Shown here: positions 51,822 through 60,623 of the stretch, one piece after another | How the letters are laid out: each line of letters opens with the position of its first letter | How positions within the stretch are numbered: the stretch's first letter is position 1 | NCBI RefSeq assembly: GCF_014842265.1 | Contig: NZ_JACYVI010000010.1 | Span: 62,001 to 126,000, forward strand | DNA length: 64,000 nucleotides | Direction: 5' to 3' | From: Pseudomonas sp. CFBP 13711 | GTDB lineage: Bacteria > Pseudomonadota > Gammaproteobacteria > Pseudomonadales > Pseudomonadaceae | Position numbers and translations under genes: made by a program | The notes under the pieces: generated by a model | What the model was told of the DNA's origin: nothing | The model's input: the letters and a program-made list of their open reading frames with translations, nothing else | Database searches by the model: none

Positions 51822-52849
51822 AGCAATCACTTTTACAGCAGCTGGCGCCCTTGCAGGCCCGGGTGCGCAGTCAGTGGCGTGACAGCCCGGCGCAGCATCT
51901 GTGGCAGGCCTGGCTCGAGGAGTTGCAGGCGCTGCTGCCGGCCGGCGTTCGCGCACGGCTGATGCCTCAGGTGCGCGAGCGGCTGATTGACTGGCCCTTG
52001 CCCGAGCACATTGCCCACGAAACCGGCGAGCGGCTGATCCTGATGCTCCCCGCCGGCATGGTCCTGGCGCAGCCGCTGCAACTGCCGCTGGCGGCGCTGC
52101 GGGACCTGCACAGCGTGGTCGGTTTCGAGCTGGACAAATACACGCCCTACCCCCGCGAGCATATGCATTACGTTGCGCGCGTCACCGCCAAGGGCAAAAC
52201 CCTCGCACAGGTGCTGCTGGTGGCGGTGCTGCGCGAGCGTTTGCAGCCGGTCATCGACACCTGCAAGGCACGCGGCCTGCCGCTGTATGCCGTGGATGCG
52301 CGCAACGCGAAGGGCGAACGGCTCAACGTTGATCTGCTGCCGGCCGAGCTGAAGCCGGCATCTGCAGGTTCCGCGCGCTTGCCGCGTTTCCTCGCCGTGG
52401 TCTGCGGCGCCTTGCTGCTGACCTGCATGGTGCTCTGGCTGGATGCGCGCACAGCGCAGGTCGAAGCGATGCAACAGCACGTCGACGAGCAACGCAGCCA
52501 GGTGCAAGCCGTGCAAAACCTGCGCCGCGAACTGATCAACACCCAGGGCGCCGCGCGTTACCTGGCCCAGCAAAAGGCCGCGCAGCCGACCACCTCCAGC
52601 GTGCTCGCCGACCTCACCGGTTGCCTGGGCGCTGACACGTGGGTCGAGCAGCTGGAAATCTCTGACGGCGGCAGCGTGTCGATCACCGGCCAGAGCGCCA
52701 AGGCCAGCGCCCTCATTAGCCGCATGAAAGACTGCCGCACCCTCACCGACGCGCAGTTCCAGGGGATCATTCAGCCCGACGCGCAGACCGGCAAAGAGCG
52801 CTTTTCCCTGCGCGCCCAGTTGCGCAAGGAGGCCGCCGATGCGCCGTGA
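51818..52849 (+). CDS. gspL: Type II secretion GspL (PilN-like)
   Basis: 343 residues. The cytoplasmic part of about 180 residues (YTPYPREHMHYVARV resembles the GspL/PilM-type surface) precedes one membrane helix (about 190-208, FLAVVCGALLLTCMVLWL). A periplasmic coiled coil plus ferredoxin-like domain follows (VLADLTGCLGADTWVEQLEIS). GspL links GspE to the membrane platform. The ATG overlaps the gspK stop (ATGA). Confidence 0.85.
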   Translation: MKQSLLQQLAPLQARVRSQWRDSPAQHLWQAWLEELQALLPAGVRARLMPQVRERLIDWPLPEHIAHETGERLILMLPAGMVLAQPLQLPLAALRDLHSVVGFELDKYTPYPREHMHYVARVTAKGKTLAQVLLVAVLRERLQPVIDTCKARGLPLYAVDARNAKGERLNVDLLPAELKPASAGSARLPRFLAVVCGALLLTCMVLWLDARTAQVEAMQQHVDEQRSQVQAVQNLRRELINTQGAARYLAQQKAAQPTTSSVLADLTGCLGADTWVEQLEISDGGSVSITGQSAKASALISRMKDCRTLTDAQFQGIIQPDAQTGKERFSLRAQLRKEAADAP

Positions 52850-53567
52850 ACTGACCCCCCGTGAACGTCGCGGCGCCGCGCTCATCGCGCTGGCCCTGCT
52901 CCTTTGGGCGGCCTGGTGGCTGTTGGTGCAAAGCTGGTTTCTCGATCCGTTGAGCGACCTGCAGGACCAGGCCGACACTCTGCGCCAACAGGAACAACGC
53001 TACGCCGGCGCCCTCGCCCAGCGCGACAGCCTTGAGCAGCAATTGCAGGCGGCCCGCCGCGACCCGTCGAGCCGCAGCAGCCTGTTACCCGGCGAAGACC
53101 CGAGCGCCGTGGCCGCCGATCTGATGCAACGCAGCCTGGATCTGGTCAAGGCCCACGCCGATCAGGGCCCCGGCTGCCAGGTCACCCAGCGCATGCCGAT
53201 CACCCCCGAGCGCGACAGTGCCGAGCCGTATCGTCAGGTCAAAGTCAGCCTGACCCTGGACTGCGCCATGGAGCCGCTGGTGGGCTTGCTGCACGAACTG
53301 GAATACGGCCAGCCGTTTCTGTTCATCGACAACCTGAGCATTCGCCGCGCCACAACGGCCCCCGCCACTGGCGGCGCCGGACGCTTGCAGGTGCATCTGC
53401 TGTTGCGCGGTTATCTGCAGCAGGCCGCGCCGCATAAGGCGCTGCCGTCCAAAGCCCCCGCCGCCGAGCCAGCGACCGAATCCCGGCAGCAGCCTGATCC
53501 CGCCGAGCAAGCCGATCTGGATGAGCAACCTGAACCGCCGACACCGTCCGAGGAGCCTGACGCATGA
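52839..53567 (+). CDS. gspM: Type II secretion GspM
   Basis: 242 residues. Short basic N-terminus, one membrane helix (about 13-30, ALIALALLLWAAWWLLV), a coiled coil (about 40-75, QDQADTLRQQEQRYAGAL) and a periplasmic domain, ending in a Pro/Glu/Ala-rich tail (about 205-242). It fits the GspM / PilO-like role as GspL partner. Overlaps gspL by 11 bases. Confidence 0.83.
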   Translation: MRRELTPRERRGAALIALALLLWAAWWLLVQSWFLDPLSDLQDQADTLRQQEQRYAGALAQRDSLEQQLQAARRDPSSRSSLLPGEDPSAVAADLMQRSLDLVKAHADQGPGCQVTQRMPITPERDSAEPYRQVKVSLTLDCAMEPLVGLLHELEYGQPFLFIDNLSIRRATTAPATGGAGRLQVHLLLRGYLQQAAPHKALPSKAPAAEPATESRQQPDPAEQADLDEQPEPPTPSEEPDA

Positions 53568-54079
53568 AGTTCGACTCCCTTACCCTAGCGCTTGGCGCGG
53601 CCACGGTTGCCCTCGCAGCCGTTGCCGTCAGCCTGAGCACCGGCGCCGGTCAGGACATCGACTGGTTGCCGGCCGGCGAAGCGCGCGAAGCCACACCATC
53701 GGCCGGGCCTGCGGCATTGCCTGCGCTGCCGGCCCAGGCCCTTGCGCTGACGTGGCAGCAGTCTATGTTCAGCCCGGATCGAAAGCCTGATCTGGTCACC
53801 GGCAAATCCCAGGCCTCGTCCCTGGACGGCATCAGCCTGAGCGGCGTGATCATCGACGGCGCTTCGCAATGGGTGCTGCTGCAGTTGCCGCAGAAGCGCC
53901 GCCTGAAGCTGGCCGTCGGTAGCACCCTGGACAACGGCTGGACCCTGGATTCGGTCACGCCGCAACACGCCACTTTCAGCCATCAGGGCCAGACCCGGGA
54001 ACTGCGTCTGCCCATGCTGCGCCTTCCGCCGCCGTCGAAAGTCCCCCCTATTACCCTTCCAAACGTACCCACACCATGA
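53564..54079 (+). CDS. GspC/GspN-like periplasmic connector of type II secretion
   Basis: 171 residues, one N-terminal membrane helix (about 5-25) and a periplasmic domain like the HR (homology region) of GspC: LDGISLSGVIIDGASQWVLLQL, then LAVGSTLDNGWTLDSVTPQHATF. In the canonical system this region contacts the secretin. No PDZ or coiled-coil domain follows, so it is a minimal GspC or an N/P-type variant. Ends by overlapping gspD. Confidence 0.75.
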   Translation: MKFDSLTLALGAATVALAAVAVSLSTGAGQDIDWLPAGEAREATPSAGPAALPALPAQALALTWQQSMFSPDRKPDLVTGKSQASSLDGISLSGVIIDGASQWVLLQLPQKRRLKLAVGSTLDNGWTLDSVTPQHATFSHQGQTRELRLPMLRLPPPSKVPPITLPNVPTP

Positions 54080-56415
54080 ACAATCGCACCCCTGAGTTTT
54101 CCCGTCTGCGCAGCCCGTTGTTGTGCCTGGCCACCGCCGTGGCCCTGGCCGGATGCGCGTCCACTCCGGAACGTTTCGAAAACGATCCGGCCCTGATGCA
54201 GGAAGCACTCAATGGCACCGGCTCGCAGCGAGGCCCGGTCAGCGATCCGGTTGAGGCGCCGAGCCCGAACAACCCCGGCGCCAAGCCTGCGCCCGCGCGC
54301 CAGCAGATCATTCGTGGCAACCAGACGTTCGTGCGCGGTGCGGGCCCGGCCCAAACGGGCGCGGGTGGGAAAGGCGCGCAGGCAGCCGCCGGTGACATCA
54401 CCTTCAACTTCGCCAATCAGCCCATCGAAGCGGTGATCAACACCGTGCTCGGCGATTTGCTGCACGAGAACTACAGCATCAATCAGGGCGTAAAAGGCGA
54501 CGTCAGCTTCTCGACCTCGCAGCCGGTGAACAAACAGCAGGCGCTGTCGATTCTGGAAACGCTGCTGTCGTGGACCGACAACGCGATGATCCGCCAGGGC
54601 GACCGTTACGTGATCCTCCCGGCCAATCAGGCCGTTGCCGGCAAGCTGGTGCCGGAGATGCCGGTGGCGCGACCGTCCACCGGGCTGTCGGCGCGGCTGT
54701 TCCCGCTGCGCTTTATCTCGGCCACCGAAATGCAGAAGCTGCTCAAGCCTTTCGCCCGTGACAACGCGTTCCTGCTGGTCGATCCGGCGCGCAACGTGTT
54801 GAGCCTGGCCGGTACGCCGGATGAGCTGGCCAATTACCAGGACACCATCGACACCTTCGACGTGGACTGGCTCAAGGGAATGTCCATCGCCGTGTATGGC
54901 CTGCAACGCGCCAGCGTCGGCGAGCTGATGCCCGAACTGCAGAAGATGTTCGGCCCGGACAGCGGTATGCCGTTGGCGGGCATGGTCAAGTTTCTGCCGA
55001 TCGAGCGGACCAACTCGGTGGTGGCGATTTCTTCCCAGCCGCGTTACCTGAGCGAAGTCGGCGACTGGATTCACACCATCGACGAAGGCGGCGGCAACGA
55101 GCCGCAGATGTACGTCTACGACGTGCGCAACATGAAGGCCTCGGACCTGGCCAAATACCTGCGGCAGATCTACGGCAACGGCCAGATCAAGGACGACAGC
55201 GCGGCCAAGGTCGCACCGGGTCTGCGCACCCGTTCGCTGTCCTCGCTGAACGGCAGTGGCACCGGCAGCAGCGGCGGCCTGAGCGGCAGCGGTCAGGGCC
55301 TGAACAGCAGCTCCTCCGGGATCGGTGGCGGCATGGGTTCAGGAATGGGTGGCGCCAATGGTGGTTTGCAAACCGGCACTCAGCAAGGCGATGAAGAGCA
55401 GGACGGCGAGACGTCCGAAGACAGCGCCGACAGCAGCGGTCAGGGCGACACCTCGGACGCCGCGGCCAGCGGCTCTGGCGCCAGCAAGCGTCTGGACGAC
55501 AGCACCCGCATCACCGCCCAGCAGAGCAGCAACCAGTTGCTGATCCGCACGCGTCCGGCCCAGTGGGCGGAGATCGAATCCGCCATCAAGCGCCTGGACA
55601 ACGCGCCGATGCAGGTACAGATCGAGACGCGAATTCTTGAAGTCAACCTGACCGGCGAGCTGGACCTTGGCGTGCAGTGGTACCTCGGCCGTCTGGCCGG
55701 CAATTCCACCAGCACCACCGTGGCGAACACTGCCGGCAGTCAGGGCGCATTGGGCGGCGGCGGTGCTGGGCTCGGCGCCACCGATTCGCTGTTTTATTCG
55801 TTCGTCAGCAATAACCTGCAGATCGCCCTTCACGCGCTGGAACAGAGCGGCCGCACGCAAGTGCTGTCGGCGCCGTCGCTGGTGGTGATGAACAATCAAC
55901 AGGCGCAGATTCAGGTCGGTGACAACATCCCGATCAGCCAGACCACGGTCAACACCTCGGCCACCACCGCTACCCTGAGCAGCGTCGAATACGTGCAGAC
56001 CGGGGTCATCCTCGACGTCGTGCCGCGCATCAATCCGGGCGGCCTGGTGTACATGGACATCCAGCAGCAGGTCAGCGACGCCAATGACACGTCGACTGAC
56101 GCCAACGGCAACCCGCGGATCTCGACCCGCTCGGTGTCGACCCAGGTGGCGGTGCAGAGTGGTCAGACCGTGTTGCTTGGTGGCCTGATCAAACAGGACA
56201 ACGCCGACACCGTGTCCGCCGTGCCGTACCTGGGCCGCATCCCCGGCCTGCGCTGGCTGTTCGGCAACACCAGCAAGAGCAAGAAGCGCACCGAACTGGT
56301 CGTGCTGATCACCCCACGGGTCATCACCAGCAACAGCCAGGCGCGGCAAGTCACCGATGACTATCGCCAGCAGTTGCAGCTGATCAAGCCGACACCGCCG
56401 ATGGGCAGCCGGTAG
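54076..56415 (+). CDS. gspD: Type II secretion secretin GspD
   Basis: 779 residues. Lipoprotein signal with Cys27 (AVALAGC), so outer-membrane targeting without a separate pilotin is possible. N0 domain starts about 115 (ITFNFANQPIEAVINTVLGDLL). N1-N3 follow; a Gly/Ser then Glu/Asp-rich insert of about 80 residues splits N3 (about 391-472). The secretin barrel has the conserved VQIETRILEVNLTGELDLGVQW, VLSAPSLVVMNNQQAQIQVG and VPYLGRIPGLRWLFG. It forms the outer-membrane exit pore. Last gene of the operon. Confidence 0.93.
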   Translation: MNNRTPEFSRLRSPLLCLATAVALAGCASTPERFENDPALMQEALNGTGSQRGPVSDPVEAPSPNNPGAKPAPARQQIIRGNQTFVRGAGPAQTGAGGKGAQAAAGDITFNFANQPIEAVINTVLGDLLHENYSINQGVKGDVSFSTSQPVNKQQALSILETLLSWTDNAMIRQGDRYVILPANQAVAGKLVPEMPVARPSTGLSARLFPLRFISATEMQKLLKPFARDNAFLLVDPARNVLSLAGTPDELANYQDTIDTFDVDWLKGMSIAVYGLQRASVGELMPELQKMFGPDSGMPLAGMVKFLPIERTNSVVAISSQPRYLSEVGDWIHTIDEGGGNEPQMYVYDVRNMKASDLAKYLRQIYGNGQIKDDSAAKVAPGLRTRSLSSLNGSGTGSSGGLSGSGQGLNSSSSGIGGGMGSGMGGANGGLQTGTQQGDEEQDGETSEDSADSSGQGDTSDAAASGSGASKRLDDSTRITAQQSSNQLLIRTRPAQWAEIESAIKRLDNAPMQVQIETRILEVNLTGELDLGVQWYLGRLAGNSTSTTVANTAGSQGALGGGGAGLGATDSLFYSFVSNNLQIALHALEQSGRTQVLSAPSLVVMNNQQAQIQVGDNIPISQTTVNTSATTATLSSVEYVQTGVILDVVPRINPGGLVYMDIQQQVSDANDTSTDANGNPRISTRSVSTQVAVQSGQTVLLGGLIKQDNADTVSAVPYLGRIPGLRWLFGNTSKSKKRTELVVLITPRVITSNSQARQVTDDYRQQLQLIKPTPPMGSR

Positions 56416-56418
56416 TTT

Positions 56419-56558
56419 GTTGATCGTCCCACGCTCCGCGTGGGAATGCCGCCCCGGACGCTCCGCGTCCGTTCGTTGGAGGCTGTTTAAGGTCTGGGGG
56501 CGGGATGACGCGGCGCGTCACGGGAGGCATGCCCACGCAGAGCGTGGGCACGATCAAC
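56419..56558. repeat. 140-bp inverted-repeat element (different family)
   Basis: Terminal repeats GTTGATCGT (56419-56427) and ACGATCAAC (56550-56558) match perfectly, and extend into CCCACGCTCCGCGTGGG on the left and CCCACGCAGAGCGTGGG on the right. The GGACGCTCCGCGTCC palindrome lies inside. It resembles Pseudomonas REPIN/MITE elements of the CCACGC-class and is unrelated to the CCGGCT and GAGCGAGC REPs elsewhere in the window. No coding capacity. Confidence 0.8.
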
Positions 56559-56649
56559 AGAAGTGATTGCGCGCTTGGCAATCCGCCGGTCCGTGGTAAA
56601 ACAGGTTTTCAAACGACCTTTTTATCGCGACCTTAAAGGACCAAGGCCC

Positions 56650-57285
56650 ATGCCCTTCGATCTTCATCACCTTCTGCTCGTCTATACGGCCTACATCGTC
56701 GGCGCGGCGAGTCCGGGGCCGAGCAACATGCGCATCATGGGCGTGGCGATGCACCGGGGCCGACGCCCGGCGCTGATGCTGGCGGCAGGCGTGATCAGCG
56801 GGTCGTTTTTCTGGGGTTCGATGGCGGCCACCGGTGTTTCCGCCGTGCTCACGCAATACGCCGAAGCGCTCATGCTGCTGAAAATCCTCGGCGGCGCCTA
56901 CCTGCTGTTTCTCGCCTTCAAAGCGGCCCGCTCCGCGCTAACCTCCACCGAAAAGGTCGAACGCGAGATCGCTGACGCACCGGCGCTTTCTGGCTGGCGC
57001 CTTTACCAGCGCGGCCTGCTCATGCACCTCACCAATCCCAAGGCGCTGCTGGGCTGGGTGGCGACGATGACGCTGGGGTTGGGTGCGCAAGCGACGCCGC
57101 AAACCGTCGCGGTCATCCTTGCCGGTTGCGCGGTGCTCAGCGTGACAATCTTCTGTGGCTACGCGCTGGTGTTTTCGACCGCGCCGATGATCCGTGCCTA
57201 CCGCAGGGCGCGCCGCTGGATCGAAGGCACTCTCGCCCTGGTTTACGCCACGGCGGGCCTGAAATTGCTTTACTCGCGCCCGTGA
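56650..57285 (+). CDS. LysE/RhtB-family amino-acid exporter
   Basis: 211 residues, about six hydrophobic segments. Family signature near the N-terminus: VGAASPGPSNMRIMGVAMHRGRRPA, and GLLMHLTNPKALLGW in the middle. It probably exports an amino acid or related small molecule. The ATG at 56650 has AAGGACCAAGG upstream. Stands alone, followed by a hydrolase gene on the same strand. Confidence 0.9.
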   Translation: MPFDLHHLLLVYTAYIVGAASPGPSNMRIMGVAMHRGRRPALMLAAGVISGSFFWGSMAATGVSAVLTQYAEALMLLKILGGAYLLFLAFKAARSALTSTEKVEREIADAPALSGWRLYQRGLLMHLTNPKALLGWVATMTLGLGAQATPQTVAVILAGCAVLSVTIFCGYALVFSTAPMIRAYRRARRWIEGTLALVYATAGLKLLYSRP

Positions 57286-57334
57286 AACTCTAAGCCGCCC
57301 GCGCACACCAAGACAGTACCCAACACTGGCGGGT

Positions 57335-58318
57335 ATGAGCCCGAGAGAGAGCACGCAATTGGACAGCAACGACGGTTTGCATTTTCCCGACGACGAACTG
57401 GCGCAGGCACGGCGCTTCAACCAGAAGCTGGCCTGGCTGCCGCGCTTTCGTATCCGCAACCGCTTCACCCCGCTTTTGATTCAGTCGCTGTTGCGCGTCG
57501 GTCAGCTCAATGGCGCGGCGAAGCTGGCCCGCCATGGCCTGCACGCCGAACGCACCACGGCGTTTATCGACGGTCATCGCGTGCCGGTCCGGATCATCCG
57601 GCCCAAGGGCAAGGCCAAAGGCGTGGTGCTGGACATTCATGGCGGCGGCTGGGTGATCGGCAACGCGCAGATGAACGACGACCTGAACATGGCCATGGTG
57701 CGGGCGTGCGATGTGGCCGTTGTTTCGGTCGATTATCGGCTGGCGGTGTCAACGCCGGTCGAAGGGCTGATGGAAGACTGCCTGGTCGCGGCGCGGTGGC
57801 TGCTGGGTAACGGTTGCCCGGAGTTCGCCGGGTTGCCGGTGATCGTTGTCGGCGAATCGGCGGGCGGGCATCTGGCGGCGGCGACCCTGCTGCAGCTCAA
57901 GGCCTGGCCCGAGATGTTCAAGCGGGTGTGCGGCGCCCTGCTCTATTACGGGGTTTATGACCTGACCGGCACGCCGAGCGTGCGAGCGGCAGGCAAGGAC
58001 ACGCTGGTGCTGGACGGACCGGGCATGGTTGCCGCCCTGCGCTTGCTCACGCCAGACATCAGCGATGCCCAGCGTCAGGCGCCGCCGCTGTCGCCGTTGT
58101 ATGGGGATCTATCCGGTTTCCCGGCCGCATTGATGTGGGTCGGCGAACTGGACCCGCTGCGCGATGACACCCTGCAAATGGCGGATCGCTGGGCGAAAAC
58201 CGCCGGGGTCGAAGTGCACCTGTTGCCCGACGCGCCCCACGGTTTCATCCATTTCCCGACCATGATGGCCGACCGCGTGCTGGAGCACAGCCGCGCCTGG
58301 ATTCGTCAGCGCATTTAA
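57335..58318 (+). CDS. Alpha/beta hydrolase, HSL-type esterase
   Basis: 327 residues. Oxyanion-hole motif VLDIHGGGWVIGN (HGGGW, HSL family), nucleophile Ser in VVGESAGGHLAAA (about residue 172), Asp in ELDPLRDD (about 272) and His in PHGFIHFP (about 302), so the triad is complete. Substrate likely a small acyl ester; no signal peptide. Starts 49 bases after the exporter; might be co-transcribed. Confidence 0.9.
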   Translation: MSPRESTQLDSNDGLHFPDDELAQARRFNQKLAWLPRFRIRNRFTPLLIQSLLRVGQLNGAAKLARHGLHAERTTAFIDGHRVPVRIIRPKGKAKGVVLDIHGGGWVIGNAQMNDDLNMAMVRACDVAVVSVDYRLAVSTPVEGLMEDCLVAARWLLGNGCPEFAGLPVIVVGESAGGHLAAATLLQLKAWPEMFKRVCGALLYYGVYDLTGTPSVRAAGKDTLVLDGPGMVAALRLLTPDISDAQRQAPPLSPLYGDLSGFPAALMWVGELDPLRDDTLQMADRWAKTAGVEVHLLPDAPHGFIHFPTMMADRVLEHSRAWIRQRI

Positions 58319-58561
58319 TCTGCGGCGAGTTGATCGCTTTGGTTTTAGTGGGACCGGCTTTAGCCGGGAAGGCGTCTGCGGCCACACCGCAAAATTGATG
58401 GCGTGCACACCGGCCTCTTCCCGGCTAAAGCCGGTCCCACTAAAAAGCATCGCGTGCAGCCATCGGGATCCCGCTGATGCCGGTCCTGCAAAAAGCAACC
58501 TGATCGAACCCCTTGCGCGCTCCCGGGTCTGCTCATCTATTGCTTAACCGGAGAACCTTCG
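58319..58561. repeat. CCGGCT-type REPIN
   Basis: GTGGGACCGGCTTTAGCCGG (about 58350) and TTCCCGGCTAAAGCCGGTCC (about 58418) are near-perfect inverses. It is the best-preserved single REPIN here and its spacing matches one unit of the array at 62061. Confidence 0.8.
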
Positions 58562-59374
58562 ATGTCCCCGCATCACACCCTTGTCCTGCTTGCCCGTTCG
58601 GGCTACGCCGCCCGCGGCGTTCTGTACCTGATCATCGGCATTTTCGCTTTGCTGGCTGCCCGCGATTCGTCACGCCCCAAAGACAGCCACAGCAGTCTCG
58701 AAGCCCTGTTCAGCCAACCGTTCGGCCACATTCTGGTGGGGCTGGTGGTGGCGGGCCTGCTCGCGTTTGCTGCCTGGCGGGTATTGCAGGCGACGCGGGA
58801 CGTGGACCATCACGGCAGCGAATTCAAGGGCCTGGTGATCCGTGGCGGGCTGCTCGCGGGTGGGCTGGTCAACGGTGCGCTGGCGTTCTTTGCCCTGGGC
58901 CTGCTGATCGACGGCCTGCGCAGTTCCGGCGGTGGCGGCGGTCAGACCCAAGACCTGCTCGCCACCCTGCTGTCGTGGAAACACTCCAACCTGGTGGTCT
59001 ACCTCGTTGCGCTGGTGCCCCTTGGCGTCGGCATCGCGCATTTCTTCAAGGGCTGGAAAGCCTCGTTCGAGAAGTATTTCGAGGCCGACGAAGAGGTCAT
59101 GAGATACGTGACCCCGGTGTCCCGCTTCGGCCTGATCGCGCGCGGCGTGGCGTTTGTCGAAATGGGCGTGCTGCTCGCCATCAGCGGTTCGAGCTATCAG
59201 GCGATGCACCCGCCCGGTCTGAAAGACGCACTCAACGCCCTGCAAAACCTGCCCGCCGGGGGCGTGGTGCTGATGGTCATGGCGCTGGGGCTGATCGCGT
59301 TTTCGGTGTACAGCTTTGCCGAAGCCGCCTGGCGCCGGATCAACATGGACGTGCCCGGAATGGCGCACGTCTGA
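58562..59374 (+). CDS. DUF1206 membrane protein
   Basis: 270 residues built of three repeated two-helix units, each starting with an ARSGYAARGVLYLIIG-like segment: about residue 10; about 93 (GLVIRGGLLAGGLVNG); about 192 (FGLIARGVAFVEMG). Six membrane helices in all. This is DUF1206; function unknown. ATG has GGAG eight bases upstream. Alone on its strand, convergent with the histidine kinase gene. Confidence 0.88.
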   Translation: MSPHHTLVLLARSGYAARGVLYLIIGIFALLAARDSSRPKDSHSSLEALFSQPFGHILVGLVVAGLLAFAAWRVLQATRDVDHHGSEFKGLVIRGGLLAGGLVNGALAFFALGLLIDGLRSSGGGGGQTQDLLATLLSWKHSNLVVYLVALVPLGVGIAHFFKGWKASFEKYFEADEEVMRYVTPVSRFGLIARGVAFVEMGVLLAISGSSYQAMHPPGLKDALNALQNLPAGGVVLMVMALGLIAFSVYSFAEAAWRRINMDVPGMAHV

Positions 59375-59377
59375 CTT

Positions 59378-60412
59378 TCAGTTCACTGCGCCCTCTTCAG
59401 GGCGCGGCTGCTGAATCGGCAGCTCGATACGGAACGTCGCGCCGACCCCTTCCACGCTGCGCACGCTGATCGTTCCGCGATGCTTTTGCACAATCCCGTA
59501 CGACAGCGACAGCCCCAGCCCGGTGCCCTGGCCCACCGGTTTGGTGGTGAAGAACGGGTCGAAAATCTTCGGCAGCACGTCCGGGGCAATGCCGCTCCCG
59601 GTGTCGCTGATCTCAAGCCACACGCTTTCCCCCTGCACGCCGTTGCGCAAGGTAATGGTGCCGCGCTCCGGGCCAATCGCCTGGGCCGCGTTCACCACCA
59701 GATTCATGATCACTTGATTGAGCTGCGCCGGCAGGCATTCGATGTCCGGCAACGGCACATAGTGTTTGACGATGTCCGCCTTGCACTTGACCGCATAGGC
59801 GGCGATGTTCAGCGTCGAATCGATACCCCGCTGCAGGCTCGCCCACTGCCATTGCGGGTGGGTGTCGGCCCGGGAAAAGTCCTTGAGGTCCTTGATGATC
59901 TGCGCGGCGCGGGCCACCCCCTCCCGCGACTCCTGAATCAATAACGGGATTTCCGCCTCGACAAAGGCCAGGTCCAGGCGCGTTTTCAGGGCATTGAGTG
60001 ATTCAAGCACCTCAGCCACTCCGAGCTGATCCTCGGCCGCTTTGTAGGCCTCAAGCACTTCCTGGATCTTGCCGAAATAGACCGCCAGGGTGCCGAGGTT
60101 CGACGAGATGAAACCGATGGGGTTGTTGATCTCGTGAGCGATGCCGGCGGCCATCTGCCCCAGTGAGGCGAGCTTTTCAGCGCCGATCAACTGGCTCTCC
60201 AGCTGCTTGCGCTCGTCGATCTCGACCTGCAACGCATGACTGGCCTGCCTGAATTCCCGGGTGCGCTCCTCGACGCGCTGCTCCAATCCTTCGTTGGCCG
60301 CCCGCAGGTCCTCGTTGACCCGGTTGATCACCTGATAACTGTGCAGCAGCCAGCGACCCAGCAGCACCAGCAGGCAGACGGAAATGATCGAGAATATCTG
60401 CAGGAGCAACAT
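59378..60412 (-). CDS. Membrane-anchored sensor histidine kinase
   Basis: 344 residues. One N-terminal membrane helix (about 2-24), then a coiled coil (ANEGLEQRVEERTREF) and HisKA with His93 (MAAGIAHEINNPIGF). HATPase: NLVVNAAQAIG, EISDTGSGIAPDVLPKIFDPFFTTK, GTGLGLSLSYGIVQKH. It has no evident periplasmic sensor domain, so the input is probably from a partner or the membrane. Divergent from the receiver/pseudo-HD-GYP gene, its likely partner. Confidence 0.9.
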   Translation of the reverse strand: MLLLQIFSIISVCLLVLLGRWLLHSYQVINRVNEDLRAANEGLEQRVEERTREFRQASHALQVEIDERKQLESQLIGAEKLASLGQMAAGIAHEINNPIGFISSNLGTLAVYFGKIQEVLEAYKAAEDQLGVAEVLESLNALKTRLDLAFVEAEIPLLIQESREGVARAAQIIKDLKDFSRADTHPQWQWASLQRGIDSTLNIAAYAVKCKADIVKHYVPLPDIECLPAQLNQVIMNLVVNAAQAIGPERGTITLRNGVQGESVWLEISDTGSGIAPDVLPKIFDPFFTTKPVGQGTGLGLSLSYGIVQKHRGTISVRSVEGVGATFRIELPIQQPRPEEGAVN

Positions 60413-60623
60413 GATCGACCAAGCGCCTCAATCCGTGGACTCATGCCCTTGTGTCGGCCTGCCGAAGGTGAAGTTGAGGGGGCGATTTATATTGCGCAAA
60501 AGCCGCGAGGTCTCGCCATATCTCGACTAACCTTGCGGCATCCAGCTGTATTTGTCGGTGATGATGCCAGTCAGGATGGCAGCCAAGGCACGGGCACGAT
60601 GTCGGTACGAACGGGGGTCAATC

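Noticed and set aside
46319..56415. Type IV pilus operon as alternative reading of the gsp genes
   Set aside because: GspG calcium motif, GspK leader without Glu+5, GspL and GspM and a lipoprotein secretin fit type II secretion; no pilC/pilB/pilT or pilin-specific genes are seen.
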